Shown in pieces: positions 9,476-17,600 of a stretch of DNA of 64,000 nucleotides. How positions within the stretch are numbered: position 1 is the first letter of the stretch; every line of letters starts with the position of its first letter. The notes under the pieces were generated by a model. It was not told the DNA's origin, did no database searches, and was given only the letters and a program-made list of their open reading frames with translations. This DNA comes from Cellulosimicrobium marinum (lineage in GTDB: Bacteria > Actinomycetota > Actinomycetes > Actinomycetales > Cellulomonadaceae). Location of the stretch: contig NZ_JAJBZH010000003.1 of the NCBI RefSeq assembly GCF_020551945.1, forward strand, positions 311,294 to 375,293. Direction: 5' to 3'. A program made the position numbers and the translations under genes.

Positions 9476-9541
9476 GATGTCCTCCAGTGATGTCCTGTCG
9501 TGGGTGTGAACGTCGTCGTCACAGGACCCTGAGGACAGCGG

Positions 9542-9560
9542 TCCCGTCCGGTGGACGGGA
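9542..9560 (-). other. Hairpin in the whiB7 leader near the start codon
   Basis: A perfect 8-bp stem (TCCCGTCC at 9560-9553, GGACGGGA at 9549-9542) with a 3-nt loop lies between the leader terminator and whiB7. A second helix can form between GTCCTGT (9527-9521) and ACAGGAC (9498-9492), just before the GGAGG site at 9485-9481. These may affect ribosome access or alternative folding; their role is inferred. Confidence 0.5.
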
Positions 9561-9596
9561 ATCGCGGGTGATCCTCATCGACAGTCGTGCTCCGGG

Positions 9597-9637
9597 AGGA
9601 ACACGAAGGCCGCGGGTCCGAGAGGGACTCCGCGGCC
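9597..9637 (-). terminator. Intrinsic terminator (attenuator) in the whiB7 leader
   Basis: GGCCGCG (9637-9631) pairs with CGCGGCC (9614-9608) and GTCC (9628-9625) with GGAC (9619-9616), around a CTCTC loop with a small bulge. A T-rich run, TTCGTGTTCCT, follows at 9607-9597. It starts 18 nt after the uORF stop and ends 120 nt before whiB7, the right place for a terminator whose formation depends on uORF translation. Confidence 0.75.
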
Positions 9638-9654
9638 TGGGAGGCGCCGGTCGG

Positions 9655-9810
9655 TCAGACCGGAGACGTCCTGGAGGCGGAGTCGGGAGCGGGGCGGGTG
9701 ACGAAGGTGCCGCCGCCATGTGCGGCTGCACGCGGACGGAGCCCTCCTGGCGTGCCCGCGTTCGCGGTCGCGAGATCCAGCAGGTGCACCATGGCGATCT
9801 GGTTCTTCAT
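9655..9810 (-). CDS. Upstream regulatory ORF (leader peptide) of whiB7
   Basis: A 51-codon ORF starting ATG at 9810 with a GGGAGAG ribosome binding site 6-7 nt upstream and ending TGA at 9657-9655. The peptide begins MKNQIAMVHLLDLATANAG and ends RTSPV. It lies between the predicted promoter and the leader terminator. In mycobacteria and Streptomyces the whiB7/wblC leader carries such a uORF, and its slowed translation under ribosome-targeting antibiotics prevents termination (established for those genera). The same mechanism is inferred here from the layout. Confidence 0.75.
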   Translation of the reverse strand: MKNQIAMVHLLDLATANAGTPGGLRPRAAAHGGGTFVTRPAPDSASRTSPV

Positions 9811-9880
9811 CAGCTCTCCCACCCCCTCTCTCCGTCGGGAGCCCGCCTCTCGGCGCGCCCCTCTCCATCAGGACTCGTCG

Positions 9881-9921
9881 ACCATATGCCGCCCCGGGAA
9901 GGGCGCACAACTTATTTCCGA
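9881..9921 (-). promoter_or_regulatory. whiB7 promoter with WhiB7-type AT-rich box
   Basis: On the minus strand an AT-rich AAATAAG directly precedes a -35 TTGTGC (9910-9905), followed after 18 nt by a -10 TATGGT (9886-9881). An AT-rich patch next to the -35 is the hallmark of WhiB7-activated promoters, read by the AT-hook, and implies autoregulation. Transcription would begin near 9874, leaving a leader of about 400 nt. Confidence 0.7.
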
Positions 9922-9952
9922 GATTTCTTTCGAGAAGTTCTCGGCGGCGCCG

Positions 9953-12010
9953 TCAGCCGTCCGCGCGGGCCACGATCTCGAGGAGCGTGGCGCCGTAGCG
10001 CTCGATCTTCGCGGGCCCCAGGCCGTTGATGCGCGCGAGCTCCGCGACGGTGCTCGGCCGGGTCTCCGCAACCGCGGCGAGCGTCGCGTCCACGAGCACC
10101 GTGAACGCCGGCTTGTCCGTCTCCTGCGCCACCTGGAGCCGCCACTCGCGCAGCCGGTCGAAGAGCGCGCGGTCGTACTCGCCCGTGAGCTGCACCCGTG
10201 CCTGGCCCGAGCGAGCGCGCCGGCCCCGCGGCGCGGCCGGGTCGTCCGGCCACAGCCCGTCCAGGAAGCGCGTCCGACGCCGCGTGGCCCGCCCGCCCGG
10301 GTTCCGCGAGCGCGCGAACGACACCTCCAGGTGCTCGCGCGCACGGGTGATCCCGACGTACAGCAGCCGACGCTCCTCGGCGACGGCCTCGTCCGTCTCC
10401 GCCAGCGAGATCGGCATGAGGCCCTCGCTCATCCCCGCGAGGAACACCGCGTCCCACTCCAGGCCCTTCGCGGCGTGCAGCGACGCGAGCGTCACGCCCT
10501 CGACCGTCGGCGCGTGCTGCGCGGCGGACCGCTCCTCCAGCTCCGCGACGAAGGACGCCACCGACGGCGGCTCCCCGCCCGCGGACGCGGCGAACGCGGC
10601 GAGGTCGTCCGCGAGCGCCACGAGGGCCTGCATCGACTCCCAGCGCTCGCGGGCGGCGCCCCGGGCGGCCGGGGGCTGCGGCGCCCAGCCCGCGGCGGCC
10701 AGCACGTCGCGCACGGAGTCCGCCATCGGCACCTCCGGGTCGGCGGACCGCGCGGCGCCGCGCAGCAGCACGACGGCGTCCCGCACCTCCTTGCGCTGGA
10801 AGAACCGTTCCCCGCCGCGTACGAGGTACCCGACGCCCGCGTCGGCGAGCGCGGCCTCGAACGCCTCGGACTGCGCGTTGGTGCGGTAGAGCACGGCGAT
10901 CTCGCTCGCGCGGGTGCCCGCGGCGAGGAGCCGCCCGACGCGTGCGGCGATCCCCGCCGCCTCGGCCTCGTCGTCGTCGTACGCGGTGTAGGACACGGGA
11001 GGGCCGGCGGGGCGCTGGGCCACGAGCTCGAGGGCCTGGTGGGCGCCGCCCGCCCGGCCCGCCCGGGCGAGGAGCTGGTTGGCGAGGTGGACCACCTGCG
11101 GCGTGGAGCGGTAGTCGCGCACGAGCCGGACGACCGTCGCGCCGGGATGGGTGCGGGAGAACGTGAGGAGGTGGTGCGGCGTCGCGCCCGTGAAGGAGTA
11201 GATGGTCTGGGACGGGTCGCCGACGACGCACAGCTCGTCGCGCCCGCCCAGCCACTGGTCGAGGACGAACTGCTGGAGCGGGGAGACGTCCTGGTACTCG
11301 TCGACGACGAAGTGGCGGTACTGGCGGCGGACCTGGTCGGCGACCGCACCCTGCGTGGCGAGCATGTCGCCGAGCATGAGGAGCACGTCCTCGAAGTCGA
11401 TGACGGAGCGTTCCGTCTTGACGTCCTCGTAGGCCGAGATGAGACGGGCCACGGTCTGGTGGTCGTACCCGGCGGGCGCGTCGCGGCCGATCGCGTCGCA
11501 GGCGCGCACGTAGTCGTCGGCCGTGACGAGCGAGACCTTCGCCCACTCCACCTCCGACGACAGGTCCCGCACCGCGACGCGGTCGACGCCCACCCCGAGC
11601 CGTCGGGCCGCCTCGGCGACCGCGGAGGCCTTGTGCTCGAGGATGCGGGGCGGCGCGCCGCCCACGACCTTCGGCCAGAAGTACCCGAGCTGGCGCAGCG
11701 CAGCCGCGTGGAACGTGCGGGCCTGCACGCCCGTCGCCCCGAGCTCGCGCAGCCGCGTGCGCATCTCCCCCGCGGCCCGCGCCGTGAACGTCACGGCGAG
11801 GACCGACGTCGGGCTGTACGCCCCGGTGCGCACGCCGTAGGCGATGCGGTGGGTGATCGCGCGCGTCTTGCCCGTGCCCGCGCCCGCGAGGACGCAGACC
11901 GGTCCGCGCAGCGCGAGGGCCACGTCGCGCTGGTCGGGGTCGAGCGCGTCGAGGATCGCGTCGGCGCTCGGGAGGACGGCGGGGCCCGGGGCGGTCGGTG
12001 CGGAAGACAT
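9953..12010 (-). CDS. uvrD2: UvrD2-type ATP-dependent DNA helicase with HRDC domain
   Basis: A 685-residue superfamily 1A helicase. Walker A AGAGTGKT is at about residue 43, motif II VVDEYQDVSPLQQ near 237, the QTIYSFTGA motif III region follows, and the C-terminal motifs V/VI (GLEWDAVFLAGMSEG, LLYVGITRA) are intact. The C-terminus is an HRDC domain (about 607-683) ending ARINGLGPAKIERYG. Mycobacterial UvrD2 joins motor and HRDC by a tetracysteine zinc motif; no cysteine is visible in the linker here. The ATG at 12010 precedes the conserved motor. It is divergent from mrx1 and upstream of whiB7, as in mycobacteria. Confidence 0.93.
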   Translation of the reverse strand: MSSAPTAPGPAVLPSADAILDALDPDQRDVALALRGPVCVLAGAGTGKTRAITHRIAYGVRTGAYSPTSVLAVTFTARAAGEMRTRLRELGATGVQARTFHAAALRQLGYFWPKVVGGAPPRILEHKASAVAEAARRLGVGVDRVAVRDLSSEVEWAKVSLVTADDYVRACDAIGRDAPAGYDHQTVARLISAYEDVKTERSVIDFEDVLLMLGDMLATQGAVADQVRRQYRHFVVDEYQDVSPLQQFVLDQWLGGRDELCVVGDPSQTIYSFTGATPHHLLTFSRTHPGATVVRLVRDYRSTPQVVHLANQLLARAGRAGGAHQALELVAQRPAGPPVSYTAYDDDEAEAAGIAARVGRLLAAGTRASEIAVLYRTNAQSEAFEAALADAGVGYLVRGGERFFQRKEVRDAVVLLRGAARSADPEVPMADSVRDVLAAAGWAPQPPAARGAARERWESMQALVALADDLAAFAASAGGEPPSVASFVAELEERSAAQHAPTVEGVTLASLHAAKGLEWDAVFLAGMSEGLMPISLAETDEAVAEERRLLYVGITRAREHLEVSFARSRNPGGRATRRRTRFLDGLWPDDPAAPRGRRARSGQARVQLTGEYDRALFDRLREWRLQVAQETDKPAFTVLVDATLAAVAETRPSTVAELARINGLGPAKIERYGATLLEIVARADG

Positions 12011-12060
12011 CACCGGCGATTGTCGCAGCCGCCGCCGACACCGGTCGCACGGAGCCGTCC

Positions 12061-12087
12061 GGGAACACCGGGACGGTCCGCGACGTT
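12061..12087 (+). promoter_or_regulatory. SigH/SigR-type promoter upstream of mrx1
   Basis: GGGAACA (12061-12067) and CGTT (12084-12087) are separated by 16 nt, matching the consensus of actinobacterial oxidative-stress sigma factors SigH/SigR. It points toward mrx1, whose start lies about 80 nt after the predicted transcription start. Thiol-stress induction of a mycoredoxin fits this promoter class. Confidence 0.6.
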
Positions 12088-12174
12088 GTCCCGACCGCAC
12101 GACCCCGCACCACCCGCACCACCCGCGCACCCGCACCATCCGAACCGCAGCCCGACCCGAGGAGACGCACCGCG

Positions 12175-12441
12175 ATGCCGACCGCCCCGACCACCCCCGC
12201 CGCAGGCTCCGTCGTCATGTACTCGACGAGCTGGTGCGGCTACTGCCGCCGGCTCAAGACGCAGCTCGAGTCCGAGGGCATCGGGTACACCGAGGTGAAC
12301 ATCGAGGAGCACCCCGAGACGGCCGCGTTCGTCGAGGAGGTCAACGGGGGGAACCAGACCGTCCCGACCGTCGTGTTCCCCGACGGCTCCGCCGCGACCA
12401 ACCCGTCCCTCGCCGAGGTCAAGCAGCGCCTCGCGGCCTGA
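12175..12441 (+). CDS. mrx1: Mycoredoxin-1 (glutaredoxin-fold mycothiol oxidoreductase)
   Basis: An 88-residue glutaredoxin-like protein that reduces mycothiol-mixed disulfides in the cytoplasm. The active site is Cys21-Gly-Tyr-Cys24 in MYSTSWCGYCRRLK; the NGGNQTVPTVVF segment contains the cis-proline loop and GSAATNPS completes the fold, all close to mycobacterial Mrx1 (Rv3198A, recalled). A GAGGAG ribosome binding site is about 10 nt before the ATG at 12175. A SigH/SigR-type promoter lies upstream. It is divergent from uvrD2 and convergent with nudC, with five 15-bp tandem repeats starting at its stop codon. Confidence 0.95.
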   Translation: MPTAPTTPAAGSVVMYSTSWCGYCRRLKTQLESEGIGYTEVNIEEHPETAAFVEEVNGGNQTVPTVVFPDGSAATNPSLAEVKQRLAA

Positions 12442-12515
12442 CCTCCCGCACCAGCACCTCCCGTGTCGGTGCCTCCCGCACCGGCACCTCCCGCACCGGC
12501 ACCTCCCGCACCGGT
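12441..12515. repeat. 15-bp tandem repeat, five units, between mrx1 and nudC
   Basis: Five consecutive 15-bp units of the form ACCTCCCGCACCGGC fill the whole gap between the stop codons of convergent mrx1 and nudC (units start at 12441, 12456, 12471, 12486 and 12501). Units three and four differ by one base and unit two is the most diverged. No stem-loop terminator is visible in this gap. Confidence 0.9.
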
Positions 12516-13573
12516 CACACGCCGGGGAGCTCCCCGCCGAACCAGTCCTCCACGAGGGACCGCGCGATCGACCCGCGGCCCGGCAGCAGGACCTCCCCGG
12601 CGTCCACCGCCCGCCGCAGCGCCGCGCGGGTGAACCAGCGCGCGTCGGTGAGCTCCACGCCGTCGGGCCGCAGGTCGGTCGTGAGCGCCCGGGCGACGAA
12701 CCCGAGCATGAGGGACGCGGGGAAGGGCCACGGCTGGCTGCCCCGGTAGGCGACCTCGCCCACCTCGACCCCCACCTCCTCGCGGACCTCGCGCCGCACC
12801 GCGTGCTCCAGCGACTCGCCCGGCTCGACGTAGCCCGCGAGGGTGGAGAAGCGGCGGTCCGGCCAGTGCGCCGCGTGCCCGAGCAGGAGCCGCTCGTCCT
12901 CCGGGTCCTCGGCCTCGTGCACGACGGCCATGATCACGGCCGGGTCGGTGCGCGGGTACAGCTCGACACCCTGCGCGGGGCACCGGCGCGTCCACCCGGC
13001 CGAGCCGACGACGGTCGGCTCCCCGCACCGCGGGCACCGCTCGTGCGCGGCGTGCCACGCGGCGAGCGCCACGGCCTCCGTCGCGAGCGACGCCGGGGCG
13101 GGCGCGAGCACCGCCGTGAGCTCGCGCAGCCCCGACCACGCGTGCGAGCGCGCGAGGACCGCGAGCGGGTCCGCGGGGTCGACGCCCTCGATGTCGACCT
13201 CCTCCGCGTCGGCGTCGTCCGGCAGGACGAGCGCCAGGTAGGACGCCGGCCGCGCCCCCGCGGCCGGGACGTCCTCGCCGAGGAAGAGCCACCGGTGGCG
13301 CCCCTGCCCCTCGTACCGCTCCTGCCCCTCGTACCCCGCACGCGGCTCGTGCCCGTCGTGTCCCAGGCCCTCCAGCGACGGCCCCGGGAGCAGCGCCAGG
13401 CCGCCGCCGGGGTCCACCGCGAGCCGCCCTCGGTGCACCAGCAGGACCCGCGTCGCGGGTTCCGCGAGGAGCCTCCGGACCAGGTCGGGCTCGGTGCGGC
13501 GGTGCGCCGCCCGGTCCACCGGGGCGGCGTCGAGCGGCTGGGGCAACGGGGTCGGCAGGGGAACGGTGCTCAC
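12515..13573 (-). CDS. nudC: NAD(+) diphosphatase NudC (Nudix hydrolase)
   Basis: A 352-residue Nudix enzyme cleaving NAD(H) to NMN(H) and AMP; relatives also remove NAD caps from RNA. The Nudix box GYVEPGESLEHAVRREVREE is complete and is followed by SQPWPFPASLML, the NudC family signature. The zinc ribbon has CPRC and then RRCPAQG, so only three of the usual four cysteines are visible. A Glu/Gly/Tyr/Arg-rich insertion (YEGQERYEGQ) lies in the N-terminal domain. GTG at 13573 was chosen as start because upstream codons are unrelated to the family. It occupies the nudC position of the mycobacterial block. Confidence 0.9.
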   Translation of the reverse strand: MSTVPLPTPLPQPLDAAPVDRAAHRRTEPDLVRRLLAEPATRVLLVHRGRLAVDPGGGLALLPGPSLEGLGHDGHEPRAGYEGQERYEGQGRHRWLFLGEDVPAAGARPASYLALVLPDDADAEEVDIEGVDPADPLAVLARSHAWSGLRELTAVLAPAPASLATEAVALAAWHAAHERCPRCGEPTVVGSAGWTRRCPAQGVELYPRTDPAVIMAVVHEAEDPEDERLLLGHAAHWPDRRFSTLAGYVEPGESLEHAVRREVREEVGVEVGEVAYRGSQPWPFPASLMLGFVARALTTDLRPDGVELTDARWFTRAALRRAVDAGEVLLPGRGSIARSLVEDWFGGELPGV

Positions 13574-13663
13574 GCACCGACCGTAGGCGACGGCGGGGCC
13601 GTCGGCGACGGTGCGACGGCGTGGGTCCCGCCGCGGGGTCACCGCGCCGACTACCGTGGTCGG

Positions 13664-14587
13664 GTGCCCCGCTCAGCGCTGACCCTCGCCGCCCTCGCGA
13701 CCGCGGCCGTACCCGGCCTCGACGCGCGGACGGCACGACCCGTCGAGGACCCGGGCGACTACGACACCGCGGTCGTCACGGACGCCGACGGCACGCGCTG
13801 GACGGTCCGCGCACCCCGCACCCTCCAGGCCGGGGCGGCGCTCGAGGCCGAGACCGAGCTCCTCGCGTCGCTCCAGCACTTCGCCGAGTCCGGCGTGCTG
13901 TCGTTCACCGTGCCGCGCGTGAGCGGCACCGCCGTCCTGCCCGAGGGCGGGCGCGCCGTCGTGCACCGAACCGTGGAGGGCGTCCCGCTCGACGTCGACG
14001 CCCTGACACCCGGCCCCGGGCTCGCCGCCGACCTCGGTCGCGTCGTGGCGTCGGTCCACGAGCTCCCCCGCGCGATCGTCGACGACGCCGGGCTGCCGTC
14101 CTACGACGCCGAGGAGTACCGGCAGCGCCGCATGGCCGAGCTCGACGAGGCCGCGGCCACCGGGAAGGTCCCCACGGCGCTGCTGCGCCGCTGGGAGAAG
14201 GCCCTGGAGGACGTCGCGCTGTGGCGCTTTCGACCGGTCGTCGTGCACGGCGACCTCGGGCCCGAGCAGGTGCTCGTCACGCGCGGTCGCGTCACGGCCG
14301 TGACCGGGTGGTCCGACGCGCGGGTCGCCGACCCCGCGGACGACCTCGCCTGGCTCCTCGTGTCCGCACCGCCGGAGGCCGTCGACTCCGTCATGGAGGC
14401 GTACCAGCTGCGCCGGACCGAGCTCACCGACTCCCACCTCGCCGACCGGGCGCTGCTCGTGGGCGAGCTCGCCGTCGCCCGGTGGCTCCTGCACGGCGTC
14501 CGCCACGGTCTCGACGACGTCGTCGCCGACGCCCTCGACATGCTCGCCGACCTCGAGGACGCCACCCGCGCGGACGACCAGGACTGA
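13664..14587 (+). CDS. Aminoglycoside phosphotransferase-fold protein, probably catalytically degenerate
   Basis: A 307-residue protein of the APH/choline-kinase fold. The Brenner motif reads VVHGDLGPEQVLV, with Gln where the metal-binding Asn is expected, and the following segment reads VTAVTGWSDARVADPADD, with Gly replacing the Asp of the usual I/V-D-W metal site. The catalytic Asp of HGD is kept. It may therefore be a pseudokinase or have altered chemistry. Similar degenerate proteins seem usual beside nudC and adnB in actinobacteria (recalled). A TACCGT box (13652-13657) 6 nt before the GTG at 13664, with no Shine-Dalgarno, suggests a leaderless message. Confidence 0.8.
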   Translation: MPRSALTLAALATAAVPGLDARTARPVEDPGDYDTAVVTDADGTRWTVRAPRTLQAGAALEAETELLASLQHFAESGVLSFTVPRVSGTAVLPEGGRAVVHRTVEGVPLDVDALTPGPGLAADLGRVVASVHELPRAIVDDAGLPSYDAEEYRQRRMAELDEAAATGKVPTALLRRWEKALEDVALWRFRPVVVHGDLGPEQVLVTRGRVTAVTGWSDARVADPADDLAWLLVSAPPEAVDSVMEAYQLRRTELTDSHLADRALLVGELAVARWLLHGVRHGLDDVVADALDMLADLEDATRADDQD

Positions 14588-14630
14588 GGGGCCCCACCTC
14601 CCGCGCGGCCCCGCTCCCGAGGCGCCCGCC

Positions 14631-17600
14631 TCAGCCGCGCAGCAACGCCTCGATCTCCGCCTCGTCGAGCAGGCGCTCGGGCCGGACCGTCTCGTCGGAC
14701 GCCACGTGGTAGAACGCCGCGTTCACCTTCTCCAGCGGTAGGCCGGACCATCGCGACCACGCGAGCCGGTACACGGCGAGCTGGACCTCCCGGTGACGGC
14801 GCGCCGTCGGGTCCGACGGCGCCCGGCCCGTCTTCCAGTCGACCACCACGACGGCGTCGTCCGCGCCGCCGGCGTCCTGCGGCAGCTCGGGGAACACCGC
14901 GTCGATCCGCGAGCGCAGGACCGTGCCGCCCACGGGCGTCTCGACGTCGACCTCGACCGCGAGGGGCGTCCGCGCGGCCCACGACGACGCGAGGAACCGA
15001 CGCCGCAGCGCGTCGAGGTCCAGGTCCGGGTCGAGGCCCGAGTCGTCCGCGCCCGGCAGGTCCTCCACGTCGAGCAGCGACGCGCTCGTGAAGTAGCGCT
15101 CCGCCCACAGGTGGAAGCTCGTCCCGCGCCGCGCGTGCACGGTCGGCTCGCTCGGCACCGGCCGGCGCAGGTGCAGCGCGAACTCCTCGCGGTCGCTCGC
15201 GAGCCGGACCAGGCCCGACGCCGAGAGGTGGGGCGGCAGCGCGACGGCGCCGCCGGTGCGGTCGGCCCGCTCCGCGAGCAGCACGCGCGCGGTCGCGACG
15301 AGGTCGCGCCCGTCCTCGTCGTGCAGGTGCCCCTCGGGCGCGGTGAGGAGGGCGGGCCCACCGGTGTCGTCGGCGACCGACGTGCCGACCCGCGCGGCGG
15401 CGCGCTCGGCCGCGGCACGCCCGACCCGCTCCGCCGTCGCCCGCAGCACCGCGCGGGCGCTGCCCGGCGCCGCGTCGTCGGGCGCCGGCCACGTGGCCGT
15501 GACCTCGACGTCCTCCAGCGGGTTCGTCGCGCCCGCCTCCGGCGGGGCCGCCCACCCGTCCGTGCGCACCGCCCCCGCCTCGACCAGCTCCAGGAGGAAC
15601 GGGGACAGCGCGCGCGGCGTCGACCCCGTCTGCCACCACGACGCGCTGAGGAACAGCTCGTGGCGCGCCCGCGTGAACGCGACGTACGCGAGGCGCCGCT
15701 CCTCCGCGAGCAGGTGCTCCCCGCACGCCTGGCGGAACTCGTCCCGGCGTGCCACGAGGTCCTTGGTGTCGCCCGCGAGGTCGTAGCGGAACGCGGGCAG
15801 GTCCGCCGCGTCACCGCGCAGCGGGTACGGCAGCTGCGAGACGTCCGTGAGCCACCCGCTGTCCGCCCGCGTGCCGGACGCCGAGCGCGCCACGGTCGGG
15901 AACACCCCGTCCACGAGGCCCGGCACCGCGACCACGTCCCACTCCAGGCCCTTCGCGGCGTGCGCCGTGACGACCTGCACGGCGTCCGGGTCCGGCTCCC
16001 GCACCGGCAGGTCGAGCCCGTTCTCGCGCGACGCCGCGACGCCGAGCCACGCGAGGAACGCGCCCAGGGTCGCGACGTCCGCCGTCTGGGCGAACGTCGC
16101 CGCGACGTCGCGGAACGCGTCGAGGTGCTCGCGGGCACGGTCGCTCACCGCGTCCGGGTCCACGACGCGGCCGGGCGCGAGCAGGGACGCCGTCGTGACG
16201 GCCTCGACGTCGAGGCCGAGAGCCCGTTCGGCCTCCACGACCAGCTCGGGCAGGGACAGGTACGTCAGGCTGCGCAGCGCGCGCAGCGTCCCCGCCAGCA
16301 CGCCGAGGCGGTTCCGCGCGGCCGGGCTGAGGACCCGGCCGTCGGTCGCCGCGGCACCCGGCTCGGGAAGGTCGTCGAGCGCGTCCACGACCGACCGGTG
16401 GTCCACGACGTCGCCCTCCACGACCGCGGACGCCGCGCCGTGCGGGCGACCCGACGGACCGCCGTCGCGCCGCGCGAGGTCGGCCGCGTGCGACCCGAGC
16501 GCGTGCAGGTCCGCCGCCCCGAGGTTCACCCGCGGGCCGGTGAGGAGACGGACGAGCGCGTCACCGCGCGAGGGGTCGTGCACGGCCTCCAGCAGCGAGA
16601 CGACGTCCACGATCTCCGGCGTGGTGAGCAGCCCGCCGAGGCCCACGACCTCCACGGGCAGGCCGCGGCGCCGCAACGCCACCTCGATCGCGGGGAACTG
16701 GCTCCGCTTGCGGCACAGCACCGCGGCCGTGACACGCCCGCCGGGGGCCCCCGCCGGGCGCCAGCGGCTCGCGACGAGCTCGGCGACCGCCGCCGCCTCC
16801 TCCTCGGCCGTCGTCGCCACGTGCGCGCGCACGACACCCGGCCCCGCGTCCTGGCGCAGCGCGAGCGGCGGCACGACGACCGACGTGCCCGTGCCCGGCT
16901 CCCGCAACGGCGCGGACGTCACGTTCGCCGCGTCGAGCACGGCGGCGTCGTTGCGCCACGACGTCGACAGCAGGTGCACGGCGGACCGTCCGCCGTCGCG
17001 GTGGTGGAACCGCTCCGGGAAGCGCGCGAGCCCGCCGGCGCTCGCGCCGCGCCAGCCGTAGATCGACTGGTGGGGGTCGCCCACGGCCGTGACGGGGTGC
17101 CCGTCGCCGAACAGCCCCGCGAGGAGCTCGACCTGCGCGTGCGACGTGTCCTGGTACTCGTCGAGCAGGACGACGCGGTACCGCGACCGCTCCGTCGTCC
17201 CGACCACCGGGACCTCCCGCGCGAGCCGCGCCGCGAGCGCCACCTGGTCGCCGAAGTCCAGGGAGTCCGTCGCACGCTTGCGACGGCGGTACTCCGCCAC
17301 GACGTCGAGCAACCGGACGCGTTCCGCGACGTCGCCGACGAGCTTCGTGACCTCCTTCGTCCGCGCCCGTTGCCGCGGCCCGAGGGGCAGCCCGTCGAGC
17401 GTGGCGACGATGTCCGCGAGCCGCTCGCGCGCGGCGTCGGGCTCCAGGAGGTGCTCGCCGAGCGCCCCGGACAGGCCGAGGACGGCCGCGACGACGGTGC
17501 TCACCGCCCGGTCGGTCCCGAGGTCGTCGTCCCAGCTCTCGACGACCTCCGACGCGAGCTGCCACTGCTGCGCCTCGCCGAGCAGCCGCGCCCCGGGCTC

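Noticed and set aside
13664-14587. A functional aminoglycoside or macrolide resistance kinase
   Set aside because: Two metal-binding residues of the APH active site are replaced, and the gene lies in a housekeeping DNA-repair block.
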